From Candidatus Saccharimonadales bacterium (lineage in GTDB: Bacteria; Patescibacteriota; Saccharimonadia; Saccharimonadales; UBA4665): DNA of 57,661 bases. This document shows positions 40,261 to 48,774 of the stretch, in pieces. Location of the stretch: contig JANWHZ010000038.1 in assembly GCA_025450135.1 (NCBI GenBank), positions 1 through 57,661 of the forward strand, in the 5' to 3' direction. The translations under genes were made by a program, and so were the position numbers. Every line of letters begins with the position of its first letter. Position 1 is the first letter of the stretch. The notes beneath the pieces are model-generated. The model saw only the letters and a program-made list of their open reading frames with translations. It did no database searches and had not been told where the DNA came from.

Positions 40261-41214
40261 TTATAGCTCCAGCTCTGCGAGCTTTTCCTTTACTTCATCG
40301 AGCGCCTTGCTGCCAAAGCCTTTCAGCTCACGAAGCTCGGCTTCGTTTAAAGCAAACAAATCGCGAATGGTATGAATGTCGTTATTAATGAGGGCATTGG
40401 CAGTACGTGCGCTCAAGTTGAGGTCTTCAATCGGCGTATTCAGAACCGAAGACTCATCAGCACCTGCTGCACCATTCTCGCCTATGACACCGTTACCGTT
40501 GTCACCGCTTTGCACTTCAGTAGCCACTCGGGTCTTGCCAGCAAGTGCTGTGTACTGGTTGACGAGGATTGCGGCAGCTTCTTCAAAAGCGTCACGTGGG
40601 CTTATCGTACCATTTGTCTCAATCGTCAATAGCAATTTGTCGAAATCAGTTGACTGGCCAACACGAGTCTTCTCAACCTTGTAGCGAACCCGGATGACTG
40701 GCGTAAATACAGCGTCCAGGGCAATATGGTCGCTCGGCTTCTTAGCCGTGCTTTCCTCTATCATACGATAGCCACGGCCAATTTCGACAATCAAGTCCAT
40801 AACGAATTTAGCCTTGGCGTCATCAATGGTCGCGATAATCTGTTCAGGGTTGACGACTTCAACGTCGGCGTTGACTTCGATGTCTTTAGCGGTAACAACG
40901 CCTTTACCTGACTTCACAATGCGCAACGTTTGAGGCTCATCGCCATAGACACGGAAATGGACCTGCTTGAGGTTCTGCATGATATCGACGACGTCTTCCT
41001 TTACTCCTGGAACGGTCGTGAACTCATGGGTTGCACCTTCAACTTTAAATGAAGTAACGCCTGCACCAGCGATGCTCGAGAGCAATACACGGCGAAGTGA
41101 GTTGCCGAGCGTCATGCCGTAGCCACCATGTAGCGGTTCGATACTAAAGGTGCTGCTGGTTGCGCTCTGGTCATCTACACTCACAACGCCTGGTGTGTGA
41201 ATCAAGTTTGACAT
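40261..41214 (-). CDS. rpoA: RNA polymerase alpha subunit
   Basis: 317 residues. The N-terminal domain (TSSTFSIEPLHGGYGMTLGN, then SLRRVLLSSIAGAGVTSFK) makes the dimer that nucleates RNA polymerase assembly. The flexible linker is glycine-rich (GDNGNGVIGENGAAGADES). The C-terminal domain (LNTPIEDLNLSARTANALIN and LRELKGFGSKALDEVKEKL) binds UP elements and activators. Length and domains are normal. Placed between rpsD and rplQ as usual. Confidence 0.98.
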   Translation of the reverse strand: MSNLIHTPGVVSVDDQSATSSTFSIEPLHGGYGMTLGNSLRRVLLSSIAGAGVTSFKVEGATHEFTTVPGVKEDVVDIMQNLKQVHFRVYGDEPQTLRIVKSGKGVVTAKDIEVNADVEVVNPEQIIATIDDAKAKFVMDLIVEIGRGYRMIEESTAKKPSDHIALDAVFTPVIRVRYKVEKTRVGQSTDFDKLLLTIETNGTISPRDAFEEAAAILVNQYTALAGKTRVATEVQSGDNGNGVIGENGAAGADESSVLNTPIEDLNLSARTANALINNDIHTIRDLFALNEAELRELKGFGSKALDEVKEKLAELEL

Positions 41215-41232
41215 ATATGCTCCTAGCCTCCT

Positions 41233-41850
41233 TTAGCGTGAATAGTATTCGACGATTAACTGTTCTTTGATATCTGGCTCAGCGTCGTCGCGCAGCGGCA
41301 GACCGGTTATTTCGAGTGCAACTTTTTTACGATCGACTTTCATCCAGCCAGGAATTCCACTAGGTGCTGGGCTGGTGTCATCGAGCTTTTTAAAGTACTC
41401 ACTTGATTTACTGTGATCACGAAGCACTAACTTATCACCCGCAACAAGGCGAATTGACGGAATGTCAACGCGTCGTCCATTTAGCAGGAAATGACCATGG
41501 GTAACAAGCTGGCGTGCAGCACGGCGCGACGGTGCAAAGCCGGCACGGTATACCGCGTTATCGGCACGTTGCTCCAGTAGCTGCAGCAGGACGGTACCCG
41601 ATTGACCACGGCTGCGGTTGGCTTCCTTCATGAGATTACTGAATTGACGCTCAAGCAAGCCATATAGACGCTTTACTTTCTGCTTTTCACGCAACTGAAG
41701 CAAGTATTGCGAGGTTTTCGGTCGCATACCACGTCCGTGCTCGCCCCCGGGTTTGACGGTGCGCTTGACGAGTGCTTTATGGGCCTTCGGGTGAAGGGCA
41801 TAGCCTTCCCGGCGGCTCATCTTAACAATAGATTGTGTATCTCGTGCCAT
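41233..41850 (-). CDS. rpsD: 30S ribosomal protein S4 (uS4), cysteine-free form
   Basis: 205 residues: MARDTQSIVKMSRREGYALH, the RNA-binding S4 domain (RAARQLVTHGHFLLNGRRVD), and the C-terminal KEQLIVEYYSR. The N-terminal zinc-finger cysteines of other S4 types are absent (region ALHPKAHKALVKRTVKPGGE). S4 is a primary 16S binding protein and can repress the alpha operon. It lies between rpsK and rpoA. Confidence 0.97.
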   Translation of the reverse strand: MARDTQSIVKMSRREGYALHPKAHKALVKRTVKPGGEHGRGMRPKTSQYLLQLREKQKVKRLYGLLERQFSNLMKEANRSRGQSGTVLLQLLEQRADNAVYRAGFAPSRRAARQLVTHGHFLLNGRRVDIPSIRLVAGDKLVLRDHSKSSEYFKKLDDTSPAPSGIPGWMKVDRKKVALEITGLPLRDDAEPDIKEQLIVEYYSR

Positions 41851-41853
41851 AGT

Positions 41854-42252
41854 TTAGACCCTCCGTGCCTTTCGCGGGCGAACACCGCCATGCGGCAGAC
41901 CGGTTACGTCAGTTATGCTTTCTACAGCAATATCATGTGCTGTGAGCGAACGAATTGCTGAGTCGCGGCCTAAACCGACACCTTTCACAAAGACATCGGC
42001 TTTTGTAAAACCGAATTGCTGCTTAGCAGCTGTCGCAGCTTTATCTGCAGCAACTTGCGCAGCATATGCGGTACCTTTTTTGGAACCACGGAAGCCGCAG
42101 GCACCGGCGCTTGATGCGACAAGTCCGTTGCCATGCGGGTCAGTGAAAGTCACAATGGTGTTATTAAATGTAGCTAGGATATGAACCTGGCCCTGCGCCA
42201 CTGTCCGTCTAGCTTTCTTCTTTTTTGCGGTAGTTGTAATTGCTTCTGCCAT
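41854..42252 (-). CDS. rpsK: 30S ribosomal protein S11 (uS11)
   Basis: 132 residues. The core QVHILATFNNTIVTFTDPHG, GFRGSKKGTAYAAQVAADKA and the end DVTGLPHGGVRPRKARRV are standard. A lysine-rich N-terminus precedes it. S11 lines the mRNA exit path of the platform. Placed between rpsM and rpsD. Confidence 0.98.
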   Translation of the reverse strand: MAEAITTTAKKKKARRTVAQGQVHILATFNNTIVTFTDPHGNGLVASSAGACGFRGSKKGTAYAAQVAADKAATAAKQQFGFTKADVFVKGVGLGRDSAIRSLTAHDIAVESITDVTGLPHGGVRPRKARRV

Positions 42253-42261
42253 ACGATTACC

Positions 42262-42648
42262 CTAGGTCTTTGACGGCGCCTTCTTCGCCGTACCGCCCAC
42301 CGTTACACGCTTACCTCGGCGTGTGCGCGCATTGGTGCGTGTGCGCTGCCCGCGCGTTGGCAGATTTGCCTTGTGGCGCAGACCGCGGTATGAATTGATA
42401 TCCTTCAGCCGCTTAATGTTACCGGCTACGATACGCTGCAACTCACCTTCGACAGTGAATTTAGCGTTGATAATGTCCTGGATGCGCGAGATTTCGGCAT
42501 CGGTCAAATTCTTGACCCGGATAGTTGGCTCCACCTTTGCTTCGGCAAGAATCTGCAGACTATTGGTTGGCCCAATGCCATACAAATATCTGAGAGACAC
42601 GTGGACCTGTTTTTCGTTAGGGATGGTTATCCCGGAAATTCTGGCCAT
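42262..42648 (-). CDS. rpsM: 30S ribosomal protein S13 (uS13)
   Basis: 128 residues: MARISGITIPNEKQVHVSLR, YLYGIGPTNS, IKRLKDINSYRGLRHKANLP then TRGQRTRTNARTRRGKRVTV. It binds the 30S head and contacts the tRNA in the P site. It lies 2 nt after rpmJ's stop. Confidence 0.98.
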   Translation of the reverse strand: MARISGITIPNEKQVHVSLRYLYGIGPTNSLQILAEAKVEPTIRVKNLTDAEISRIQDIINAKFTVEGELQRIVAGNIKRLKDINSYRGLRHKANLPTRGQRTRTNARTRRGKRVTVGGTAKKAPSKT

Positions 42649-42650
42649 AC

Positions 42651-42767
42651 TTAACCCTGCCTCTGCTTATGCTTTGGCTTTAGCTTGTTGATAACGTAAA
42701 CTCGGCCCTTGCGGCGGACGATTTTATCGTCGGGGCTGATCTTCTTGACGCTTGCACGCACTTTCAT
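42651..42767 (-). CDS. rpmJ: 50S ribosomal protein L36 (bL36), cysteine-free form
   Basis: A 38-residue protein: MKVRASVKKISPDDKIVRRK and GRVYVINKLKPKHKQRQG. The alignment with ordinary L36 is clear (MKVRASVKK ... HKQRQG), but all zinc ligands (the usual C-x-x-C and C-x4-H) are absent, so the zinc ribbon is missing. Start ATG 42767; another in-frame ATG nine nucleotides upstream is closer to AAGGAG. It begins the alpha operon. Confidence 0.95.
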   Translation of the reverse strand: MKVRASVKKISPDDKIVRRKGRVYVINKLKPKHKQRQG

Positions 42768-42908
42768 GCGGATCATTGCTCCTTATAGTGGTCAATGACA
42801 CACTGCTTAATTTGTTATTAATGTTCGCTAGAACATTTGCTGCCGGGTGCAGCCCTATACCAGAAATATGGTATATCCCGCGTACCCTATGCGCAGTAAA
42901 TGCACTAA

Positions 42909-43130
42909 CTAACTTAGGCGACGGCTGATTCTGCCCTTAGTGAGGTCGTAGGGCGTCAACTCAACTGTCACTTTATCGCCCGGAACGATACGGATGAAGT
43001 GTTTCCGCATCTTACCAGCGACATGCGCTATGATCCTATGGCCATTTTCGAGCTCGACACGAAATTGAGTACCCGGCAGGGTCTCAACTATGGTGCCTGT
43101 GAGTTCTATCACTTCCTTATTAGCTGCCAT
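42909..43130 (-). CDS. infA: Translation initiation factor IF-1
   Basis: 73 residues: KEVIELTGTIVETLPGTQFR, VELENGHRIIAHVAGKMRKH, FIRIVPGDKVTVELTPYDLT then KGRISRRLS. OB-fold factor that binds the A site of the 30S during initiation. It has its own strong promoter (43147-43176), 16 nt before the ATG. adk and map, its usual neighbours after secY, are absent. Confidence 0.97.
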   Translation of the reverse strand: MAANKEVIELTGTIVETLPGTQFRVELENGHRIIAHVAGKMRKHFIRIVPGDKVTVELTPYDLTKGRISRRLS

Positions 43131-43146
43131 GACTATAACAGCGGTA

Positions 43147-43176
43147 ATTATAGCAGAATTTACGACGAAGTGTAAA
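43147..43176 (-). promoter_or_regulatory. infA promoter
   Basis: Minus strand TTTACA (43171-43176), 18 nt spacer, TGcTATAAT (43147-43155), giving consensus -10 and extended -10. Probably drives infA and the alpha operon. Confidence 0.75.
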
Positions 43177-43192
43177 GAGGTATTGATTTATA

Positions 43193-44695
43193 TTACGCGG
43201 CTTGGTTTTTGGCACGTCGCGATGGAAGCAGACTAAAGCGACGCTTTTTGGGGCTTTCAATATCCTTATCGCTCATATCAGTGAAGAAATCTGGCTCGCT
43301 GTATTGATCGTATGTGATCATGAGCGCCCTGGACTCAATCGCGCGCAAGGTCTGCAAGCTGACCGACACCAAGATAAGGATACTAGTACCGCCAATGGCG
43401 AGCGTGCTACCGAGAAACATTTGCGCCATGATTGGAAGGAGTGCTAGCAAACCTAGAGCAATGGCCCCAAATAGTGTCAGGCGATTTATGACGCGACTAA
43501 GATACTTTTCTGTCTGAGCACCGGATCGCACCCCTTCAATGAAGCCACCTTGCTTATGTAGGTTCTCGGCAATTTCCTTAGCGTTGAACGTGATACTGGT
43601 GTAGAAGAAGGTAAATGCAAAAACTAAAAGAAAGTACACTAAAGGGTAAATGTAGGGCGTAAAGCCACCGGATCGGAATGTAGCAATAGTTGGCGCCTGG
43701 AACCACGTTGTCAGATTAACGCCCAGGCTCTGGAGCGTGTGATTTGCATTATTAGCAAGCAACTGCCCAGCGAAACTCGGCACGCTCAAAAACGCAACAG
43801 CAAAAATAATCGGTATAACACCTGCTGTAATCAACTTAATTGGAAGTACCGTAGTAATGCCGCCATACGCACGGTTACCCTGGACGCGCTTGGCGTAGTT
43901 AACCGTAATATTGCGGGTCGCTTCATTTAACTTGACGACAAGCCAGGTAACAATGAGAATAGCTAAGAGTATTACGCCGCCCCATATAACCACATGCCAG
44001 TCCAGCGGAACGTCGTGACCAAATATTTTGAAATGGTCGTTGCTGTTTAAGAATGCAGAACCGACTTGCTGTGCTGTCTGTGGCAAGCGGCTAACGATAC
44101 TTACTGTAATAAGCAACGAGATACCGTTGCCGAGACCCTGCTCAGTGACCAACTCACCCAGCCACATAAGTAGCATCGCCCCGCCGGAGAGGGCTGCTAT
44201 CATAAGTGCCCACTGCATGGGAGAGGAGTTTGCAGTTATATCACCGATACCGCCGATGCTTTGCGCCGCCTGTCGGATAAGATAGATGGAACCGACAGAC
44301 TGAATGATCGCCAGGGGCAACGTAAGAATACGCGTATACTGATTAATCTTCTTCTGACCGAATTCGCCTTCCTTTTGCAGATTTTCAAGCGCAGGAACGG
44401 CTTTAGTGAGTAGCTGCATAATGATGCTGGCATTGATATACGGCCCAAGCCCAGCGATCATAATCGAAAAATTGGCGAGGGCGCCTCCAGACAAGACGTT
44501 TACGAAACTCAGGAGCTGCGGAGTATTTTGCGAGTTGAAGAGGTTATCAAGTACTTGGCGAAGCGTAGCAGCATTTCCGAGTGGGACCGGTACATGGGCT
44601 AATACGCGATAGACTAGCAAGATGCCGAGCACAGCCAGCAAGCGCCGCTGCATGTCTCGTTTTTTAAGCGAGCGCCAGATAATTTTCCAGTTCAT
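43193..44695 (-). CDS. secY: Preprotein translocase subunit SecY
   Basis: 500 residues with ten transmembrane helices, the channel of the Sec translocon. LGPYINASIIMQLLTKAVPA is the conserved helix 2 segment, and QYTRILTLPLAIIQ, ELVTEQGLGNGISLL and KRVQGNRAYGGITT follow. The loop and C-terminus are longer than in the usual 430-residue SecY. A terminator separates it from rplO, so it is likely transcribed from its own promoter (TATAAA-like at 44712-44717, weak). Confidence 0.97.
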   Translation of the reverse strand: MNWKIIWRSLKKRDMQRRLLAVLGILLVYRVLAHVPVPLGNAATLRQVLDNLFNSQNTPQLLSFVNVLSGGALANFSIMIAGLGPYINASIIMQLLTKAVPALENLQKEGEFGQKKINQYTRILTLPLAIIQSVGSIYLIRQAAQSIGGIGDITANSSPMQWALMIAALSGGAMLLMWLGELVTEQGLGNGISLLITVSIVSRLPQTAQQVGSAFLNSNDHFKIFGHDVPLDWHVVIWGGVILLAILIVTWLVVKLNEATRNITVNYAKRVQGNRAYGGITTVLPIKLITAGVIPIIFAVAFLSVPSFAGQLLANNANHTLQSLGVNLTTWFQAPTIATFRSGGFTPYIYPLVYFLLVFAFTFFYTSITFNAKEIAENLHKQGGFIEGVRSGAQTEKYLSRVINRLTLFGAIALGLLALLPIMAQMFLGSTLAIGGTSILILVSVSLQTLRAIESRALMITYDQYSEPDFFTDMSDKDIESPKKRRFSLLPSRRAKNQAA

Positions 44696-44770
44696 GGTAC
44701 GAACTTACCCCTTTATACAGTCTTTCCGAAATGTCATCCTCTATTTAAGCATATTTTCGGTAGACAAAAA

Positions 44771-44800
44771 ATATGAGAGGCATTCTGCGGCCTCTCATAT
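44771..44800 (-). terminator. Terminator between rplO and secY
   Basis: ATATGAGAGGC and GCCTCTCATAT make an 11 bp stem, followed on the minus strand by TTTTTT. It lies 18 nt after the rplO stop and ends the S10-spc transcript before secY. Confidence 0.85.
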
Positions 44801-44818
44801 CGTATATAGGACTAGTAA

Positions 44819-45298
44819 TTAGTCTTGCTTCTTAGGTGCCTTTGTTATCGGTCGCTTTGCCCGTTCCACCACTTCGAACGACCCACCAGCTGCCTCTACA
44901 GCTGCACGGGCACCTGCGCTGGCTGCCTGTAGTTTGACCGTGACCTTTTTTGTCAGTTTGTTCTTACCGCTCAGTAGTTTGACGTTGGCATACGGACTAG
45001 TGACGAGTCCACCGTCAGCAAGCATTGTAGTGTCGACAGTTTTGCCACCGAACAGTTCAAGCTGGTCGGTGTATACATTTTCCATTTTAGGCTTCAATGT
45101 GGCAAACCCTGGCAGCTTAGGCAACTGCTGCATCATCGGGTTCTCTCCCCCGCGAAAACCAGGGCGTAGCGTCGAACCAGTGCGAGCGCCATAACCTTTC
45201 GTACCACGTGTTGCTGTCTTGCCTTTGCCACTGGCAATACCACGACCAAGACGCTTGCTACGCTTATGCGCCGAAATGTTCAGCTCGTTGTATTTCAT
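44819..45298 (-). CDS. rplO: 50S ribosomal protein L15 (uL15)
   Basis: 159 residues: MKYNELNISAHKRSKRLGRG, TRGTKGYGARTGSTLRPGFR, GGENPMMQQLPKLPGF and the C-terminal ASAGARAAVEAAGGSFEVVE. In most bacteria rpmD (L30) lies between rpsE and this gene. Here the stop of rpsE overlaps this start, so uL30 is absent, a CPR trait. Confidence 0.98.
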   Translation of the reverse strand: MKYNELNISAHKRSKRLGRGIASGKGKTATRGTKGYGARTGSTLRPGFRGGENPMMQQLPKLPGFATLKPKMENVYTDQLELFGGKTVDTTMLADGGLVTSPYANVKLLSGKNKLTKKVTVKLQAASAGARAAVEAAGGSFEVVERAKRPITKAPKKQD

Positions 45299-45861
45299 TA
45301 CTTGCTCTCCTCAGCCGGCTTAGCTACTGGTTTCACCTCACGCGTAACCCAGTCTTTGGCGGGAACAACTGACTGTAGCGCATTAATAACTGCGTATGCA
45401 GTGTTGGTTTTGTTGCTCGAGCCAAGCGACTTGCTCAATGCATCGTGAACGCCAACCACCTCTAGCATCGTACGCACCACACTGCCAGCAATAAGACCCG
45501 TACCGGCGCTCGCAGGCTTAATCAATATGCGTGCACCACCAACTTTGGCTTCAACGTCATGGGGGAGCGTGCCCTTATACAAAGGCACAGTAATCATACT
45601 CCGCTTAGCAACATCAGTAGCTTTCGTTACGGCTGATGTTACATCGGCACCTTTGGCGATCCCGACACCAATCTTACCTTTTCCGTCTCCAGCCACCACA
45701 AGGGCACGGAACCTAAAGCGGCGGCCACCTTTTACAACACGCGCGACGCGGTCGATATTTAACGTGCGCTCATCAAACTGTTTCTCTTCTGGCACCATTT
45801 CTGGGCGGCGAGAAGCTCGGCGGTCTTGAGGTCCTCTTCGTTCTTGTTGTTGTATAGGCAT
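45298..45861 (-). CDS. rpsE: 30S ribosomal protein S5 (uS5)
   Basis: 187 residues from ATG 45861 (MPIQQQERRGPQDRRASRRP) with GGAG upstream; an earlier in-frame ATG would overlap rplR. Motifs RVARVVKGGRRFRFRALVVA, GKIGVGIAKGADVTSA and VEVVGVHDALSKSLGSSN are conserved. It takes part in mRNA decoding and translocation. The first 30 residues are an Arg/Gln-rich extension. Confidence 0.97.
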   Translation of the reverse strand: MPIQQQERRGPQDRRASRRPEMVPEEKQFDERTLNIDRVARVVKGGRRFRFRALVVAGDGKGKIGVGIAKGADVTSAVTKATDVAKRSMITVPLYKGTLPHDVEAKVGGARILIKPASAGTGLIAGSVVRTMLEVVGVHDALSKSLGSSNKTNTAYAVINALQSVVPAKDWVTREVKPVAKPAEESK

Positions 45862-45862
45862 A

Positions 45863-46219
45863 TTAGAACTCCAATCCTCCGTTACGTGCTGCGTCTGCAA
45901 GGGCCTTCACGCGGCCATGGTACAAGCGTGAGCTGCGATCAAAAACCACTCGTGAAACTTTCTTTGCTTTTGCCTTCTTAGCGATCTCAGCACCAACCCA
46001 AGCGGCCATCTCTGTCATGGTTCCGCTCGCATTCTTGGCACCGATCGTAGAAACATACGCTAACGTATTTTGCGCTACGTCATCGATAACCTGCGCCGTC
46101 ACATGCATATTGCTAATGTGAACACTGAGGCGCGGACGATCTGCGGTACCGGTAACGGTTGCGCGAACGCGGTTGGCACGCAGGAATTGGTTGCGTAGTT
46201 TATGAGATAAATTGCTCAT
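45863..46219 (-). CDS. rplR: 50S ribosomal protein L18 (uL18)
   Basis: 118 residues: LRNQFLRANRVRATVTGTAD, RPRLSVHISNMHVTAQVIDD, and VVFDRSSRLYHGRVKALADA then ARNGGLEF. Binds 5S rRNA. Ten nucleotides after rplF's stop; near the rpsE start. Confidence 0.98.
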   Translation of the reverse strand: MSNLSHKLRNQFLRANRVRATVTGTADRPRLSVHISNMHVTAQVIDDVAQNTLAYVSTIGAKNASGTMTEMAAWVGAEIAKKAKAKKVSRVVFDRSSRLYHGRVKALADAARNGGLEF

Positions 46220-46228
46220 AGTTTACTC

Positions 46229-46768
46229 CTACTTCTCCTTACCTGACTTACCGCTCTTGCGCACAATGCGTTCGTCAGCATACTTAATACCTTTACCTTT
46301 ATATGGCTCAGGCTTCTTCAGGGCCCGGATCTCAGCAGCGACTTGGCCTACTTGCTGCTTGCTAATGCCGCTAACTGTAATGACATTCTGTTCAATTGTT
46401 GCGGTCACACCTTGTGGCAGTGGGAAGATAACATCATGCGAGAAACCCAGGTTGAACTTAATATTTGCCCCCTGTAGCTGCGCACGATAACCCACACCGT
46501 TAATTTCGAGCTTCTTCGAGAAGCCCTGCGTAACCCCAATTACCATGTTGCTGATAAGTGTACGCATAAGACCGTGTTTCGCGTGCACGGCGAGTTCATC
46601 GCTCTCACGACTCACAGCCAGCTGGCCGTCCTGCTGTGCCACAACGATTCCAGGCATAGTAAATTGCTTAAGTGTTCCCTTCGGCCCCGCAACGGTAATC
46701 TCGTTCGGGTCGATAGTGATTGTCACGCCGCTCGGAATTACGATCGGTAGTTTTCCAATTCGACTCAT
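46229..46768 (-). CDS. rplF: 50S ribosomal protein L6 (uL6)
   Basis: 179 residues: MSRIGKLPIVIPSGVTITID, EITVAGPKGTLKQF and the C-terminal KPEPYKGKGIKYADERIVRK. Two related alpha/beta domains, located near the GTPase centre. Length is standard. Confidence 0.98.
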   Translation of the reverse strand: MSRIGKLPIVIPSGVTITIDPNEITVAGPKGTLKQFTMPGIVVAQQDGQLAVSRESDELAVHAKHGLMRTLISNMVIGVTQGFSKKLEINGVGYRAQLQGANIKFNLGFSHDVIFPLPQGVTATIEQNVITVSGISKQQVGQVAAEIRALKKPEPYKGKGIKYADERIVRKSGKSGKEK

Positions 46769-46786
46769 TTCCTTATTCCTTTATCC

Positions 46787-47191
46787 TTAATATATCTCGC
46801 ACAAAAGCTCGCCACCGACACCAAGTTTTTTAGCTTCATAACCGGTCATTAAGCCTTTAGAAGTCGACACAATCACAACCCCACGACCGCGACGAACACT
46901 AGGCATTTCCTTAGCAGCTATATACATGCGTCGTCCTGGGGTGCTCAGTGCTCGAATTGCAGAAATGCGAGCATTTTCCATTGGCTGGTTAATGACAATA
47001 GTTAATGTCTTCGTGGTGCCCTCGCCGCTAACTTTTACTTCATCGAGGAATTTGTTGGCTTTAAGCGACTTGGCAACTTCCTCTTTGAGCTTGCTATGCG
47101 GAAGGTTGATTTCGCCTTTGCGTACTGCGACAGCGTTTCGGATGCGCGTAAACATGTCAGCGAGTGGGTCGGATGAAACAATATTGCTCAT
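46787..47191 (-). CDS. rpsH: 30S ribosomal protein S8 (uS8)
   Basis: 134 residues: DPLADMFTRIRNAVAVRKGE, INLPHSKLKEEVAKSLKANK, and VRRGRGVVIVSTSKGLMTGY. Binds helix 21 of 16S rRNA and is the classical repressor of the spc operon. The start overlaps the rpsN stop by one base. Confidence 0.98.
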   Translation of the reverse strand: MSNIVSSDPLADMFTRIRNAVAVRKGEINLPHSKLKEEVAKSLKANKFLDEVKVSGEGTTKTLTIVINQPMENARISAIRALSTPGRRMYIAAKEMPSVRRGRGVVIVSTSKGLMTGYEAKKLGVGGELLCEIY

Positions 47192-47460
47192 TACCAGCTC
47201 GCTTTCGTTACGCCAGGAATTTCACCCTTAGCGGCGTGCTCACGAAATGTAAGGCGGCTCAAACCGAACTGACGCATGTAGGCATGTGGCCTTCCGGTGA
47301 TTAGGTCTCGGTTCTTCCAACGCGTGGGTGATGAGTTACGTGGTAATTTTGCAAGACCCTCAGCGTCACCTAGTGCTTTCAACTCAGCACGCTTAGCAGC
47401 GTACTTCTGGATCATCTTTTGGCGCTTCAGGTCACGCGCGATATTTGACTTGCGAGCCAT
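47191..47460 (-). CDS. rpsN: 30S ribosomal protein S14 (uS14), long cysteine-free form
   Basis: 89 residues: MARKSNIARDLKRQKMIQKY, LAKLPRNSSPTRWKNRDLIT, GRPHAYMRQFGLSRLTFREH. This is the long zinc-independent type without C-x-x-C motifs. Located in the 30S head. It lies between rplE and rpsH. Confidence 0.98.
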   Translation of the reverse strand: MARKSNIARDLKRQKMIQKYAAKRAELKALGDAEGLAKLPRNSSPTRWKNRDLITGRPHAYMRQFGLSRLTFREHAAKGEIPGVTKASW

Positions 47461-48041
47461 TACTTCTTCTCCTTTTCAAATGGCATGCCAAACTTAGCAA
47501 GCAATGCCTTAGCGTTTTCTGGGCTATTACCATGAATAACGAATACAACCTGCAGCCCATGGCTAGTCGTCGTTTCGTCGAAGCTCAGCTCAGGAAAAAC
47601 TGATTGGTCGACAAAGCCGAGGCTGTAATTGCCTTGCTTGTCGAAGGCCCTCGGGTTAACGCCGTGGAAGTCGCGCAAGCGCGGGATAACAATACTAATC
47701 AGGCGGTCCATGAACTCATACATCTGATCGCCACGGAGCGTTACCTTTAGACCAATTTTCATACCTTCGCGAAGTTTAAAGCTGGCAATAGATTTGCGCG
47801 CCGTCGTCACAACTGGTTCCTGACCAGTAATCTTGCGTAATGTGTTAGTTGCGGCATCCATGACCTTTTTATCTTCTTTTGCGCGACCCAAGCCAACGTT
47901 AACAACTATCTTGTCAAGTCGTGGTACCTGGTTAATATTTGCCAGGTGTAGCTCGTCTTTAAGCTGAGCCATATATTCATTCTTGTACTGACCACGAAAT
48001 CGAGCGGTGGTAGCCGGTGCGCTAGCAGGAGACTTAGCCAT
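47460..48041 (-). CDS. rplE: 50S ribosomal protein L5 (uL5)
   Basis: 193 residues. After a short Ala/Ser-rich N-terminus: LHLANINQVPRLDKIVVNVG, GQEPVVTTARKSIASFKLRE and FHGVNPRAFDKQGNYSLGFV. Binds 5S rRNA and contacts the P-site tRNA. Overlaps rplX by one base. Confidence 0.98.
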   Translation of the reverse strand: MAKSPASAPATTARFRGQYKNEYMAQLKDELHLANINQVPRLDKIVVNVGLGRAKEDKKVMDAATNTLRKITGQEPVVTTARKSIASFKLREGMKIGLKVTLRGDQMYEFMDRLISIVIPRLRDFHGVNPRAFDKQGNYSLGFVDQSVFPELSFDETTTSHGLQVVFVIHGNSPENAKALLAKFGMPFEKEKK

Positions 48042-48406
48042 TACTTCTTCTCCTTCGTAGCATTTGCCTTAGAGGGCACAGCAACTTCTTGGCCGGTTTT
48101 CTTAAACACCCGCGTCTTGGTACCATCTGCGTTCAGCCTATAGCCGATTCGGGATGGCTTCTTGCTCGCAGGCTCAACGATGGAAACCTTGCTAACCCAG
48201 ATAGGTTGTGTGATGTCGATAATGCCGCCCTGCGGATAGGCGCGGTTTGGCTTGACATGCTTCTTGACTATATTAACGCCTTCGACCGTAACCTTATTGT
48301 CACGGGGGTGAGTGGCAACGACCTTACCAGTCTTGCCTTTATACTTGCCCGAGAGAACGGTGACTGTGTCACCTTTCTTCAGGCGAATCTTAAACAATTT
48401 GTCCAT
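48041..48406 (-). CDS. rplX: 50S ribosomal protein L24 (uL24)
   Basis: 121 residues. The KOW motif is RLKKGDTVTVLSGKYKGKTG and the following VEGVNIVKKHVKPNRAYPQG and SRIGYRLNADGTKTRVFKKT are typical. It initiates 50S assembly near the tunnel exit. Slightly longer than usual because of a Lys/Ala tail. Confidence 0.98.
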   Translation of the reverse strand: MDKLFKIRLKKGDTVTVLSGKYKGKTGKVVATHPRDNKVTVEGVNIVKKHVKPNRAYPQGGIIDITQPIWVSKVSIVEPASKKPSRIGYRLNADGTKTRVFKKTGQEVAVPSKANATKEKK

Positions 48407-48774
48407 TAAAGTACCTCCGGTGCAAGGCTAATAATCTTGGTATAGCCCAGGTCACGGAGTTCTCGAGGCACCGGCCCGAAAATACGCGTAGCCTTTGGGT
48501 TTTTATCGTCGTCTATTAAGACGGCAGCATTATCATCAAAACGAATAGTAGAGCCATCCTTGCGTCGAATCTGATCGCGGGTACGGACCACCACTGCCTT
48601 AACGACTGATTTTTTCTTAGTATTACCGCTTGGGTTGGCCTGCTTGACGGTAGCCACAATAACATCACCAACGCTTGCGTAGCGGCGGCGAGTACCACCC
48701 AATACGCGGATGCAGAGCAGCTCCCTGGCACCACTATTGTCAGCGACAACGAGGCGTGATTCTTGTTGAATCAT
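48406..48774 (-). CDS. rplN: 50S ribosomal protein L14 (uL14)
   Basis: 122 residues: MIQQESRLVVADNSGARELL, CIRVLGGTRRRYASVGDVIV, FDDNAAVLIDDDKNPKATRI then FGPVPRELRD. Sits at the subunit interface and binds the silencing factor RsfS in other bacteria. Standard length. Confidence 0.98.
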   Translation of the reverse strand: MIQQESRLVVADNSGARELLCIRVLGGTRRRYASVGDVIVATVKQANPSGNTKKKSVVKAVVVRTRDQIRRKDGSTIRFDDNAAVLIDDDKNPKATRIFGPVPRELRDLGYTKIISLAPEVL

